Source of the DNA: Rhizobium sp. PDO1-076 | Lineage (GTDB): Bacteria > Pseudomonadota > Alphaproteobacteria > Rhizobiales > Rhizobiaceae | Direction: 5' to 3' | Length of the DNA stretch: 61,701 bases | Assembly: GCF_000247475.1 (NCBI RefSeq) | Contig: NZ_AHZC01000055.1 | Coordinates: 1 to 61,701, forward strand | Shown here: one piece after another, positions 9,201 to 17,509 of the stretch | Numbering within the stretch: the stretch's first letter is position 1 | Layout: every line of letters begins with the position of its first letter | Notes under the pieces: model-generated | The model's database searches: none | Told to the model about the DNA's origin: nothing | What the model saw: the letters and a program-made list of their open reading frames with translations, nothing else | Position numbers and translations under genes: made by a program

Positions 9201-10541
9201 ATCCACACCGATCCAGCGCCCTGGGGCAGGTTCTTTCCGAAGAACTACCGACAACTGACAGAGGCCGACGTCAAGCGCCTCGGCCCAAAGTTCCGGCGCT
9301 GGACCGAGCTCAGGATAGAAACCCTTCCAGAGAAACTGATCTACGAGAACATCGATGATATCTCGGGCTTCAGCAAGTATCAGGGGGCTCCGGCACAAGC
9401 CTACCTGGACGCATTCCGCGAGCTCGGGATCGACCAGCAGAGCTTCGCGCAACATCGCGGTTATCTGTTTCATCAACAGATCATCCTCGACGGGCGCTCG
9501 GTCACGCCGAAGACGATACTCACATTCACCCAGCAGTTGGCACCGACTGCACGCAAAGACGTCTTCATCCCGCTCGACAACCTGCCTTCACCGCCAAGCC
9601 AGGCGTTTCCGCGGGCGATAAGCCTGGATCTCGACATCCGGCGGGCGGTGATCGGCAAGGACCCCAGCGATGGCAAGCCGATCGTCATTCTCGACACAGT
9701 GCCGACAGAAGTCCGATGGTTCGGAGAAAAGACCGCCGTCAAGCCGAGAACCATCATGGCGACGTTCGCCATCGATGCAGCTGTCGAACGCAAGCCCGTC
9801 GAAACGGCATCGCTGAGCATCCTTGGTGTTGAAGTGGGTATGAGCCAGGCGCAGGCCGAGACGATTTTACGCGAACAGATCAAGATTGAACGGGTGCTCG
9901 AACTCAAGGGCGACAGCGCTGATCCATCGGCCATTGCGGAAAGCGCGAGACTGTATGTCGGTGCTGGAGGCACGGACCTCGTCGGTATTCTTTATGGGCC
10001 CATGGCACTGGAACCCAGGGTCTATGCCGTCGCGCGCAGCCTGTTCTCGCCGCTCGGATCGTTGACGCAGGGCCAGGTCCTGGCTGCGCTTTCGAAGAAA
10101 TACGGTGAGTTGCCACAACCGGACAACTGGCGCTGGGGCGAGACTGCGCAAATCGGCATGTGTGCGGATGCCGGCGCGCCATACAACATCAATTGGATTG
10201 GCGCAGCGGTCATCGAAGGAGCACCACTGATGACCCGACAGGTCAGCCAGCAGCAGGTTCTCGACGACCCGTTGATAGCGGCCGAGATACGCCTCCTGCG
10301 CAGGCTCCAGAACCTTTCATGGGGCTTTACCGTTCCGCCGCAAAGCGAAAGCTGCAAGCCTTCGCTGACCGCGCGCTTCCAGGAGACCTACCAGCTCGGA
10401 TTTGCCGGCGAGAAGATTCCCGATGGCAATACGTCAGTCCTGTGGAGCTGGCTCTTCGACCACAACCTTCACAATCGCGCGTTGCTCGACGCAAGGGTGA
10501 AACCGAGCCCGGTCGCAGCGGCTGCGGACATCAAACTCTAG
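6255..10541 (+). CDS. Giant exported peptidoglycan-binding-domain protein, function unknown
   Basis: 1428 residues. The ATG at 6255 follows GGGGGAGATCC and begins a clear signal peptide (hydrophobic core ATWSLALWLAFYPAVAYA, cleavage after AYA about residue 24); a longer upstream reading would bury it. Two PG_binding_1 repeats follow at about 66-121 (LGALGYDVGEPDGQPGPRTR) and 138-190 (LADLGYDIGAIDGRAGRKT). The remaining roughly 1240 residues match no family I recognise; they are soluble-looking, without further obvious membrane segments. The protein is probably periplasmic and anchored to the wall by its N-terminus. A membrane-anchored collagen-like protein gene follows after 113 bases. Both lie between repair genes and decayed toxin-antitoxin genes, so they are probably accessory. 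Confidence 0.85.
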   Translation: MSIATAATWSLALWLAFYPAVAYADELLGRVGGNALWQLFDGSHRNTPSPRRSTHRQDARSGLSVDQLYAAQVQLGALGYDVGEPDGQPGPRTREAIRQFQASQGLKPTGVLTRAQFDRLMGQNAGDTVLSTAGDIPLTSDEMADLQQALADLGYDIGAIDGRAGRKTAAAVVAFLSGLGLDANQTPPQEALRLALDATGADGGPMSEDVAQDGSATGTTGGAELAAAEIEGEYFDWPQGPTMYNGAEAELNEQVIRRILGADTALQNDDEFLKFLLERLAQRQRGAWNPAEIAPIYQSYRDGTEFDKARAIETLRSFVAAHASTKPMIVTRVRMVEIGSYDFDKGHFPLLLKGEFGSEMQFHAVGGRLIVETGRWRSDLNLPMAKDDAVAFANRLNATGSRSVFMAVRFRIGNFKAENDQYGQRSIFAQGIVESAGLHLKPKALEDGLGSLLQKMEVLAEPEPASAQTEKPIATNNLTSWTRLGLSQQAGRVFITSQNASSTDKPSNLEKAIGLLAISKLPVPPKSYGTARNIALAHAEPSVYRTLFPEGRNELEQLRKIAIDPFAQEDVVTRFNRDLLPQLKADAPRLPVATRVATPADFKAYDLERRAFSAGPGNNLFLPGIRLRTNLKGDFPNFVKVDPTIARRIVQQAKKNQGRITAYYGFDLELRAIQVALREDRIGVFEAGQIQAEMSGTVTAVGLYEDPGLTRRIMALDLSEFVPPVEALPGSQAPDGTYLSRWNIAAITAERLADPSFSRRLVTASRFVVEKDEFTREAAVQEGEDMLAASKVDVSKPLYLMGEVTLGTYDGAQAFPITAASFAITLAPDIIQLAEGQIQIETENSEALTALPIAPLAAKGLVKDRPGRTFPALFKIKPVRAEALSTDQTPFARLDVSIEQIMLMDPQRRDRVLYSTVTTPAATQDDSQETVALELRPQRLPLNTETTALLLAKYSKTPIDEDALRALLSIRWEEEQADRRDVIHTDPAPWGRFFPKNYRQLTEADVKRLGPKFRRWTELRIETLPEKLIYENIDDISGFSKYQGAPAQAYLDAFRELGIDQQSFAQHRGYLFHQQIILDGRSVTPKTILTFTQQLAPTARKDVFIPLDNLPSPPSQAFPRAISLDLDIRRAVIGKDPSDGKPIVILDTVPTEVRWFGEKTAVKPRTIMATFAIDAAVERKPVETASLSILGVEVGMSQAQAETILREQIKIERVLELKGDSADPSAIAESARLYVGAGGTDLVGILYGPMALEPRVYAVARSLFSPLGSLTQGQVLAALSKKYGELPQPDNWRWGETAQIGMCADAGAPYNINWIGAAVIEGAPLMTRQVSQQQVLDDPLIAAEIRLLRRLQNLSWGFTVPPQSESCKPSLTARFQETYQLGFAGEKIPDGNTSVLWSWLFDHNLHNRALLDARVKPSPVAAAADIKL

Positions 10542-10654
10542 GTGAGCGACATAAATGCCGGACCAGATCGGACACGCAACGGAAATGGATCTCGTCTGAC
10601 TGAATTGCTAATCTCTGATCGTTGGCGAAGCATCAAAAAGGGACATTCAATTCG

Positions 10655-11416
10655 ATGCAGAACGAGTCCGCAACGTCACCCTTCGAAAAACTGAAGCAGT
10701 TTGCGGGATCAGGCGCCACCATACTCGGCTTCATCGGCGTCATTGGAAGTGTTTCGATCTACGGCTCAAACCTGAAGAACCAGTTCGACGCATCCCAGAC
10801 GAAAATCATTCAACTGGAAGCGCAGATTGAAACACTCAGTCGGCAACTCGACAAGACATCCGGTCAGTCGTCACAGACGGGCCTCAAAGGGGAAAAAGGC
10901 GACCGTGGCGACGATGGCCGCAGCATAGAGCTGCGCAGTACCGCAGATCACATACAGTGGCGCTATCTGGATTCACCGAATTGGATCAATTTGGTCAGCT
11001 TCGCACAACTGACAGGCACAACCGTCTTCGGCAGCAAAGAATACGCAACCGAATCCAATGCAAATCCGAAAGAGCTCGACACTTATCAGGTGGAGAACAC
11101 TGAAAATCAGGTGGAGAATACTGAAAAGACACGCCCGGATCTGGCTTCGCTCACGAAACCGACTACGGAAAAACATCGTATATTCCAAGACGAAACCGCT
11201 TATGTCACGGACGAGCAGGTGCTGATTGCAGTTGGCGACGCCAGCAGTGTGAGTTCGCCATTCAAGATCGACGATGAATGGCATACAATGCGTCCCGGCG
11301 ATCAAGTGTCGCTTCCCACCGCGAAACCTTGCACGATCATCTATGACCGGCTTTCTGACAGGTTACCCGGTGACAAAGGTCAGGCGGTGGATGTAACTAT
11401 TCGGTGCGGCCCATAA
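10655..11416 (+). CDS. Membrane-anchored protein with short collagen-like repeat
   Basis: 253 residues, of unknown function. An N-terminal hydrophobic segment (ATILGFIGVIGSVSIYG, about 21-37) is followed by a short coiled coil (IIQLEAQIETLSRQLDK). Next comes a collagen-like run GLKGEKGDRGDDGRS, then an IQWRYLDSPNWINLV motif of the kind that follows collagen repeats in phage tail proteins. Further on there is a tandem QVENTEN/QVENTEK repeat and a soluble C-terminal domain ending with a Cys pair. The ATG at 10655 is preceded by AAGGGA at somewhat long spacing; a TTG at 10622 is less likely. The gene is AT-richer than its neighbours, suggesting recent transfer. Its position after the giant exported protein suggests a functional pair. 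Confidence 0.8.
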   Translation: MQNESATSPFEKLKQFAGSGATILGFIGVIGSVSIYGSNLKNQFDASQTKIIQLEAQIETLSRQLDKTSGQSSQTGLKGEKGDRGDDGRSIELRSTADHIQWRYLDSPNWINLVSFAQLTGTTVFGSKEYATESNANPKELDTYQVENTENQVENTEKTRPDLASLTKPTTEKHRIFQDETAYVTDEQVLIAVGDASSVSSPFKIDDEWHTMRPGDQVSLPTAKPCTIIYDRLSDRLPGDKGQAVDVTIRCGP

Positions 11417-11562
11417 CTCGATTTGTCGACGACTTTCAATATTTGTGCTTCGGCGAGCCATCTCACCCGCCATCGGCCTCGAAAATCACTGGGCAATCCA
11501 AGATTGCATCGAAATCACTAAAGCAACCTTGTCCCCGGCGGTTTTGTTCAGTTCATCCATGA

Positions 11563-11682
11563 GCGCCTTGTGACGGCACGCTTGCCGCAGGCGGCGTCGG
11601 TACCCGTGCTGCCAAGGAATATGGCATGGTGCGCACCCGCAAATTCTTCAACGGCCTTGTAGCGGGCGCGCATGCCAACTGA
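11563..11682 (+). pseudogene. C-terminal remnant of a gene upstream of the AbiEii-like toxin
   Basis: In the frame ending at TGA 11680-11682 the sequence reads GTRAAKEYGMVRTRKFFNGL then VAGAHAN, open only back to a TGA at 11560. Its stop overlaps the toxin start at 11672 in the manner of antitoxin-toxin coupling. It is therefore probably the tail of the cognate antitoxin gene, whose 5' part is missing. I cannot name the family from 39 residues. Confidence 0.45.
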
Positions 11683-11999
11683 TTTCCTGCATAACCATAA
11701 GGATTTCGCGTCCCTGCTGCGCATCGTCGCCGAGGCAATGAAGGTTCAGCCGGTGCTGGTCGAAAAAGACTACTGGATCATGCACTGACTGTAGGGCCTG
11801 CAGCAGCTGAAAATGCGGTTCGAGCTGAAGGGCGGCACATCGCTCTCCAAAGGCAACCGCATCATCAACCGCTTCTCGGAAGATATCGATATCCGCATCG
11901 AATCTCCCGAGGCGATGCGGGTCAAGACCGGTCATAATCACGACAAGCCCGCACATCGCGAAAACCGCAAGGACTTCACGGCCTATTCGCTGCGCGCAG
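11672..11999 (+). pseudogene. AbiEii/AbiGii-family nucleotidyltransferase toxin, broken
   Basis: From ATG 11672 the frame encodes MPTDFLHNHKDFASLLRIVA, QPVLVEKDYWIMH, then TGA and, two codons on, TAG. It resumes as GLQQLKMRFELKGGTSLSKG, FSEDIDIRIE. The motifs VEKDYW and KGGTSLSK...FSEDIDIRI are the signature of the nucleotidyltransferase toxin of type IV AbiE systems. The family would read a continuous IMHCLWGLQQL-like stretch, so the two stops look like point mutations. The 3' half is lost where the next minus-strand gene begins. Non-functional. Confidence 0.8.
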
Positions 12000-12414
12000 T
12001 CGCCTGGTGGCGCCGGCTTTTGGCCAGTTCGACAAATCGACGCTTCACCTGATCGAACAGTGCCGGCGGCAAAGGCCCGTGATAGCCGCTCTCGCTGTCG
12101 ATCGGCCGAACATCGGGCCCCGGCCAGACAAAGCGATTGCTTTCCGTCAGCATGATCCATGACCGCTCGTCGTCCAGACCGAGGCGTCGCTTGGTGGCCG
12201 ACGGTATCTCGATGGCATCCGCCGGATCGAACGGTGGCGTGTGGCTTATCGGCAACACGCGCACAACGGGAGTTCCATCCTCAAGCGCTGCAACCAGCGC
12301 CAGCACGAGAACCGGGCGATCCTTGTCGCCTTCTTCACGGCCTTCCAGATGCTGCCAGTGCCAAAGGTAGGAATAGCGAAAGATCCAGCCGACTTTCGGT
12401 TCAGCTGGCAGCAT
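11983..12414 (-). CDS. PemK/MazF-like toxin of a type II toxin-antitoxin pair
   Basis: 143 residues with VGWIFRYSYLWHWQHLEGRE, KDRPVLVLA, VVRVLPISHTPP, then LGLDDERSWIMLTESNRFVW. The pattern, a basic 'RP' loop followed by a late Asp/Glu-rich WI-L-E segment, is that of plasmid-maintenance PemK-like endoribonuclease toxins common in alphaproteobacteria. The start overlaps the end of the Phd/YefM-type antitoxin gene by 14 bases, a normal coupled arrangement. The 3' end abuts the truncated AbiEii toxin, which may mark an insertion junction. Appears intact. Confidence 0.72.
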   Translation of the reverse strand: MLPAEPKVGWIFRYSYLWHWQHLEGREEGDKDRPVLVLALVAALEDGTPVVRVLPISHTPPFDPADAIEIPSATKRRLGLDDERSWIMLTESNRFVWPGPDVRPIDSESGYHGPLPPALFDQVKRRFVELAKSRRHQATARSE

Positions 12415-12679
12415 TCTTGCTAGTCACCAGTTCGCGATCGAGGTGATCTAAACCCGGCTCCATGTCCGACGCTTCGACCACTGCCAGATCGTCGTCGCCC
12501 AGCATCGCGGTGACCTCGACACGTCGGTCGCGGCGGGCCAGGCGCAAATAGTCTTCGTAGGCAATCAATACCGTCCGCGGCCGGCCGTTCTTGGTAATGA
12601 TCACCGGCTCACGCACGGCGGCGTCCTGATAGGCGCCAAAATTCTTGGATACGGCAGCCGCCGTCACAGTCGAAGTCAT
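12401..12679 (-). CDS. Phd/YefM-family antitoxin
   Basis: 92 residues starting MTSTVTAAAVSKNFGAYQDA and continuing with PVIITKNGRPRTVLIAYEDY. This is the Phd/YefM fold in which the N-terminal half binds DNA and the acidic C-terminal tail neutralises the toxin. ATG 12679 is preceded by AGGAGGCGTGG. First gene of the pair with the PemK-like toxin. Antitoxins of this family usually autoregulate; the AT-rich palindromic-looking stretch just upstream (about 12690-12715) is a plausible operator. Confidence 0.88.
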   Translation of the reverse strand: MTSTVTAAAVSKNFGAYQDAAVREPVIITKNGRPRTVLIAYEDYLRLARRDRRVEVTAMLGDDDLAVVEASDMEPGLDHLDRELVTSKNAAS

Positions 12680-12816
12680 CCACGCCTCCTGTTTTCCGCA
12701 AAATACGGGATTTCCGGACTTTATTCAACCCGGCAGTTGGATAGTTCGAGTGAAAGGCTGTTGCCTCGGAGCGACTGAACGACAAGGAAGCAGCCCGACT
12801 TGAGAAACGGACTGCA

Positions 12817-13305
12817 ATGGCCGCCAGTGTTCGATGTAACCTCAATGCGATCAAGCGCTCTTTCACATTTAACAGCATCGCCTCGATTGCTGAAATTCGC
12901 CGCGGTGAAGCGCTGATGGATGCTGGGCGAAAGCGCGACGCCCTTAACGAATGGCTCACGCATGATCTGCCTCAACGCTTCGAAAACAGGACTGTTCCGG
13001 TGGATGCGCCTGTCGCCTTGGCTTGGGGTGATCTTATGGCTCTTGCCAAGCGAAGTGGTCGCGGGCTCGCCTCAATGGACGGCTTGATTGCAGCGACCGC
13101 CGTCGCGCACCAATTGACCCTTGCGACGCGCAACACCAAGGATTTCGAAGGCTTCGGACTAGATGTCATTGACCCATGGGCGGGCGGAAAGACCCTTGGG
13201 GATGATGGAAGGGCCATCGCGACTAGACGGCCAGTCGGGCATGCCGTCGATCGTCGGATCCAAGCGCTTTATACGATAACGCGGCGGTACACAGATCGCG
13301 TGTGA
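12817..13305 (+). pseudogene. VapC/FitB-like PIN-domain toxin, N-terminus missing
   Basis: The reading contains SIASIAEIRRGEALM, RKRDALNEWLTHDLPQRFE, VDAPVALAWGDLMA, MDGLIAATAVAHQLTLATRN and TKDFEGFGLDVIDPW, the body of a FitB-type VapC ribonuclease with its second acidic cluster. The essential first segment (LLDTNVxSE) is absent. Upstream sequence in frame is unrelated, and no antitoxin gene precedes it. The reading also runs on past the usual end (DPW) for about 35 residues. It is best read as a 5'-truncated remnant. Confidence 0.75.
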
Positions 13306-13312
13306 GACACGA

Positions 13313-13750
13313 TCAACGGTCTTCGTGGCCTCCTTGCCCAATATCCTCGGAAACTTCCTGTCTGAGCTTTGGACCTTTCGCGAGTCTTCGCCCCAAGGCG
13401 GTGACGAACGCCTCATAGCGCTCGCTTGATTTGGCCCGGGCCGCCTGCGCGGCAGGCTCTGGCAGCGCTGGGGTTGTCGTCAACCAGAAACGAACAAAAA
13501 CTGCCAGCGTTTCGACGGCAATGCCGAGGTCGCGTTCCATGCGCGTCATGCGGCGGTCCAGCTGGTCGAGTCGCTTGGTGGTAGCGGCCTCCTGTCGCTC
13601 AGCCGCGTCCGGCGACAGGAAAGACGCAATACCCGCTTCGGCGATCAGTGATAGCGATTGATCGCGCCGCGCAGCATACACCACAAGCGCCTTCATGACG
13701 TCAGGATCGAGATAGACAGAAAGGCGCTGCTTCTTCGGAGATTTTATCAC
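13313..13750 (-). CDS. CopG-like ribbon-helix-helix protein of the transfer module
   Basis: 145 residues. The N-terminus KKQRLSVYLDPDVMKALVVY is a ribbon-helix-helix DNA-binding domain. A coiled segment (TTKRLDQLDRRMTRMERDLG) and a hydrophobic stretch follow. The GTG at 13750 is chosen because AAGGAG lies immediately upstream at ideal spacing. It begins 11 bases after traG, in the same direction. In related ICEs this gene is followed by trbB and the rest of the conjugation pore. Here it is followed by decayed toxin genes, so the trb genes are missing at exactly this point. Confidence 0.8.
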   Translation of the reverse strand: MIKSPKKQRLSVYLDPDVMKALVVYAARRDQSLSLIAEAGIASFLSPDAAERQEAATTKRLDQLDRRMTRMERDLGIAVETLAVFVRFWLTTTPALPEPAAQAARAKSSERYEAFVTALGRRLAKGPKLRQEVSEDIGQGGHEDR

Positions 13751-13760
13751 AATCGTCTCC

Positions 13761-15746
13761 TTACAGCTCGATACCATCGCCCGGGTCGAGCGCGGCCTGC
13801 CGCGCCACCTGGCGCATGGTCTGGTTCATGCGGCTGAAACGGGCGGCGTCCTCTTCGACCTCGTCGCGAGGATCGATCTCAAACTCATTCTCGATCACAT
13901 CCTTACGTTCGACGGTTTTCGTCCGGCTGAGTTCGGGCTGATGCCGACGCTCGGATTCCGTCGGGTCGTCGTCTGCCACCTCCTGCGTCGGGATGCGTGT
14001 ATTCAGGTCTGGCGGCCTGGGCAGGGCCAGGCTGCTCCAGTCGTCGGCTTGCCCTGCCTTTGGCTTGGTCAGCGTCGGCGGGGTCAGAACACGCTCCTGA
14101 AGTCGGCTATCCTCGTAGTATCGAGCCTTCTTCGCCCGGATCGGCGGGACACCCGCCACCATGACGATCTCGTCCGAAGGCGGAAGCTGCATGATTTCGC
14201 CCGGCGTCAACAACTGCCGTGCCGTCTCGGAGCGTGAGACCATCAGATGCCCCAGCCACGGCGACAACCGGTGACCGGCATAGTTCTTCATCGCCTTCAT
14301 CTCGGTGGCGGTGCCGAGCGCGTCGGATACCCGTTTGGCCGTGCGTTCGTCATTGGTCGCGAAGCTGACGCGCACATGGCAGTTGTCGAGGATCGAATTG
14401 TTCGGACCATAAGCCTTCTCGATCTGATTCAGCGACTGCGCAATCAGGAAGGCCTTGAGGCCATATCCGGCCATAAAGGCAAGCGCACTCTCGAAGAAGT
14501 CGAGGCGGCCGAGTGCCGGAAATTCGTCGAGCATCAGGAGAAGCCGATGGCGGTTGCCTTTCGCCTGCAGATCCTCGGTCAGGCGTCGACCGAGCTGATT
14601 GAGGATCAGACGGATCAGCGGCTTGGTGCGGTTGATGTCCGACGGTGGCACCACGAGGTAGAGCGTGGTCGGATGTTTTCCGCCGATGATGTCGACGATG
14701 CGCCAATCACAGCGGCGCGTGACTTCGGCGACGACGGGATCACGATAGAGCCCAAGGAACGACATGGCAGTCGATAGTACGCCGGATCGCTCGTTATCGG
14801 ATTTGTTCAGCAACTCACGCGCGGCGGACGCGATGACGGGATGCGGCCCGGCCTCCCCCAGATGCGCCGTCTTCATCATGGCGGCCAGCGTCGACTCGAT
14901 TGGCCGCTTTGGATCAGACAGGAAGGCCCCGACGCCAGCGAGTGTCTTGTCAGCCTCGGCATAGAGGACGTGCAAGATCGCTCCAACCAGCAGCGCGTGA
15001 CTGGTCTTCTCCCAGTGATTGCGCTTTTCCAGCGAGCCTTCCGGATCCACGAGAATGTCGGCGATATTCTGGACGTCGCGAACCTCCCATTCCCCTTTGC
15101 GGACTTCCAGCAGCGGATTGTAGGCAGCAGACTTCGCGTTGGTCGGATCGAACAACAACACCTGACCATGGCGAGCGCGAAAGCCAGCGGTCAACGTCCA
15201 ATTCTCGCCCTTGATGTCGTGGACGATGGCGGAGCCCGGCCAGGTCAGCAGCGACGGCACGACCAGCCCGACGCCCTTGCCGGACCGCGTGGGGGCAAAG
15301 CACAGCACATGCTCCGGCCCGTCATGGCGAAGGTAATCGCGATCGTGCTTACCGAGCACGACGCCATCAGCGCCGAGCAAACCGGCCGCTTTGATATCGT
15401 CTGGACCTGCCCAGCGGGCGGAGCCGTAGGTTTCGACATTTTTTGCCTCGCGTGCTCGCCAGACCGACATGCCGATCGCCACGGCAACAGCGATGAAGCC
15501 CCCGGACGCGGCAATGAAACCACCTTCGACAAAGATTGGCGGAGCGTAGGCATCGTAGAAGTACCACCACCAGAAGAAGGCCGGCGGATAGTAGACTGGC
15601 CAGCCGGCCAATTCGAACCACGGCACGCCGAGCTGCGGCTGGAACCCCAGCCGCCATGCTGTCCACTGTGTCGCCGCCCAGGTCGTCATGAGGACGATCA
15701 GGCAGACGGTGATGATTTGGCCCCAGAGGATCTTGGTCGCCGACAT
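13761..15746 (-). CDS. traG: Conjugal transfer coupling protein TraG (VirD4-like ATPase)
   Basis: 661 residues of the type IV coupling protein family, which docks the relaxosome at the secretion channel. Two N-terminal membrane regions (about 8-25 and 75-95) precede Walker A APTRSGKGVG (151-160). The Walker B LLLMLDEFPALG and the downstream SLNQIEKAYG segment are intact. Full-length with no internal stops. It lies between the relaxase gene and the CopG-type gene in the usual order for Rhizobiales ICEs. With the trb genes absent it could only serve transfer through a secretion system encoded elsewhere. Confidence 0.95.
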   Translation of the reverse strand: MSATKILWGQIITVCLIVLMTTWAATQWTAWRLGFQPQLGVPWFELAGWPVYYPPAFFWWWYFYDAYAPPIFVEGGFIAASGGFIAVAVAIGMSVWRAREAKNVETYGSARWAGPDDIKAAGLLGADGVVLGKHDRDYLRHDGPEHVLCFAPTRSGKGVGLVVPSLLTWPGSAIVHDIKGENWTLTAGFRARHGQVLLFDPTNAKSAAYNPLLEVRKGEWEVRDVQNIADILVDPEGSLEKRNHWEKTSHALLVGAILHVLYAEADKTLAGVGAFLSDPKRPIESTLAAMMKTAHLGEAGPHPVIASAARELLNKSDNERSGVLSTAMSFLGLYRDPVVAEVTRRCDWRIVDIIGGKHPTTLYLVVPPSDINRTKPLIRLILNQLGRRLTEDLQAKGNRHRLLLMLDEFPALGRLDFFESALAFMAGYGLKAFLIAQSLNQIEKAYGPNNSILDNCHVRVSFATNDERTAKRVSDALGTATEMKAMKNYAGHRLSPWLGHLMVSRSETARQLLTPGEIMQLPPSDEIVMVAGVPPIRAKKARYYEDSRLQERVLTPPTLTKPKAGQADDWSSLALPRPPDLNTRIPTQEVADDDPTESERRHQPELSRTKTVERKDVIENEFEIDPRDEVEEDAARFSRMNQTMRQVARQAALDPGDGIEL

Positions 15747-15769
15747 GGCGCGTTCCTTTCTTTATTGGA

Positions 15770-17509
15770 TTACATCCCGAGCCCACGCTTGCGCCCGAAG
15801 CTCCAGTCGACACCACTGTTGCCGCGCGAGACGCCGGAGACATGCTGGCCGATTTGCTTTTCGAGGGATGGCGTCCAGGGCACGAGCTGGAAGCCGAGGC
15901 CGTCATCGATCATGGCGAAGCGACCGGAGGCGAGTGCGAAGCGCTGCCTATATGTGCCGGCGACGTATTCGCCGGTACCGGCTTTGGTGAAGGGCCTGCC
16001 GGTCTCGGTCGCCAGCTTCTGGCCAAAGGCGTCCACCTCGCGCTGACGCAGCGTCTCGATCAAACCACGCGTAAAGCTGACGCCACGAGATTGCCGCTCG
16101 GCGAGACCCTGGCCAACGAGATGTTCGGCGCGCCTGTCCATCGCGTCACGCACCTCAGCGCCGAAACCGCCGCCACCGAGCGCCACGGGATCGCGGGCGA
16201 TGGCCTGCCGGTCGAGCCAGGTGGCGCCGGTGGCATGAACCTGCCGTTGGATGTCGAGATCGGAGCGGACCGCGAGCGCGACGCGGCGGCGGCCCTGTGC
16301 ATCATCGAACTTGCGAAGCTCGACGATCGAGCCCGGCGCGCTGTCGCCAGCGGCATCAAGGTCGGCCAGCTTGATGTGATGAGTGCGCCCGTCGATGCCA
16401 TCGACCACCGCATAGGCCGTGCCCTTCAGCTCATCATCGAGACCACGATCGACCAGCCGCCCAACCACAGGATCGTCGAGGCTTTCGCCAGCGAGCACAT
16501 AGTTGGCAGCGCCGCGCTCGATACCGCGTTCGGTCAGACCGCGATGGATGCGCTTGATGATGTCGCCGCGTTCTCCCAGCTCGCGCAAAGTCGCCTCGGC
16601 ATTGTCCACCACGACCCATTGCCCGGGGCCGACCTGATCTGCGAGGCCGAGCGTCTCCAGCATCCGCAGCCGACCGACTTTCATCGTGTGGAATTCGTCG
16701 GGCTGGCGGTCAGGCTGCGGGGCGAGATCGACGACGCCGGTGCGATAGCTGTCTCGGGCAAGCTGACGATCGAGATTGGTCCAGCGTTCCGCCTCGATCT
16801 GCCGTTCGAGGTTGCGGCGAATTTCGTGATCGGTGCGCGGCCCCAACTCCTGGGTGACGAGATCCTGTGCGCGGGCGCGCATGCCTTCCTTGATATAGTC
16901 GCGGGAGATGACGAGGTCCTGGCCGTCATCGGTACGGCCACGCAGAATAATATGGACGTGCGGATTATCCGTGTTCCAGTGGTCAACGCCGACCCAGTCG
17001 AGGCGGGTGCCCAAGTCCTTCTCCATCTGCCCCATCAGGTCGCGGGCGTAGGTCTTGAGGTCGGACATCTCGGTCGCGTCCTCGGGCGAGACGATGAACC
17101 GGAAGTGATGCCGGTCGCCGTCGCACCGTTCCGCGAAGGCCTTGGGATCGGCGTCCTCGGTCTCAGGTCCGAACACCCGGGCCTTCTCCCCATCCCGGGT
17201 GACGCCCTCGCGCCGGAGATAGCTGAGGTGGGCGGCGAGCGGCGTCGCCCGAGCGCTATGACGGACGACGCGCGTCTTGATGACCGTGTTGCGTGATCGG
17301 CCGGTGAGCAATCGGTTGGCCTGCACGGTCGCGCGCTGGCCACGCCCGTACCGCGAGCGGCGCCCCGAACTGATCTTGCCGGAGCGCGAGACCATGCCTC
17401 CGGCCCGCTCAGCGGCCGCAAGGGCCTGGGCGATGAAGGGCCGGGCAGCTTGAGCGCGGGTAGAGCGAATACGGCCTGGCCGTATGCGAAATTCGTCCTC
17501 GCCGCTCAT
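15770..17509 (-). CDS. VirD2-like relaxase/mobilisation nuclease (DUF3363 family)
   Basis: 579 residues from ATG 17509. Family features are HLSYLRREG with a candidate catalytic Tyr (about 97), HHFRFIVSPEDA (about 134), and the metal-binding histidines in GVDHWNTDNPHVHIILRG (177, 184, 186). A long DUF3363 C-terminal region follows. It nicks oriT and pilots the strand through TraG. The start overlaps the stop of the preceding small gene by 4 bases (ATGA). The N-terminus is basic (SGRRSRYGRGQR). The gene appears intact. No oriT could be identified by eye. Confidence 0.93.
   Translation of the reverse strand: MSGEDEFRIRPGRIRSTRAQAARPFIAQALAAAERAGGMVSRSGKISSGRRSRYGRGQRATVQANRLLTGRSRNTVIKTRVVRHSARATPLAAHLSYLRREGVTRDGEKARVFGPETEDADPKAFAERCDGDRHHFRFIVSPEDATEMSDLKTYARDLMGQMEKDLGTRLDWVGVDHWNTDNPHVHIILRGRTDDGQDLVISRDYIKEGMRARAQDLVTQELGPRTDHEIRRNLERQIEAERWTNLDRQLARDSYRTGVVDLAPQPDRQPDEFHTMKVGRLRMLETLGLADQVGPGQWVVVDNAEATLRELGERGDIIKRIHRGLTERGIERGAANYVLAGESLDDPVVGRLVDRGLDDELKGTAYAVVDGIDGRTHHIKLADLDAAGDSAPGSIVELRKFDDAQGRRRVALAVRSDLDIQRQVHATGATWLDRQAIARDPVALGGGGFGAEVRDAMDRRAEHLVGQGLAERQSRGVSFTRGLIETLRQREVDAFGQKLATETGRPFTKAGTGEYVAGTYRQRFALASGRFAMIDDGLGFQLVPWTPSLEKQIGQHVSGVSRGNSGVDWSFGRKRGLGM

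Noticed and set aside
14841..17296. Long plus-strand frames of about 400 and 480 codons
   Set aside because: They are antisense to traG and the relaxase, both of which have full sets of family motifs; long antisense frames are expected at this GC content.
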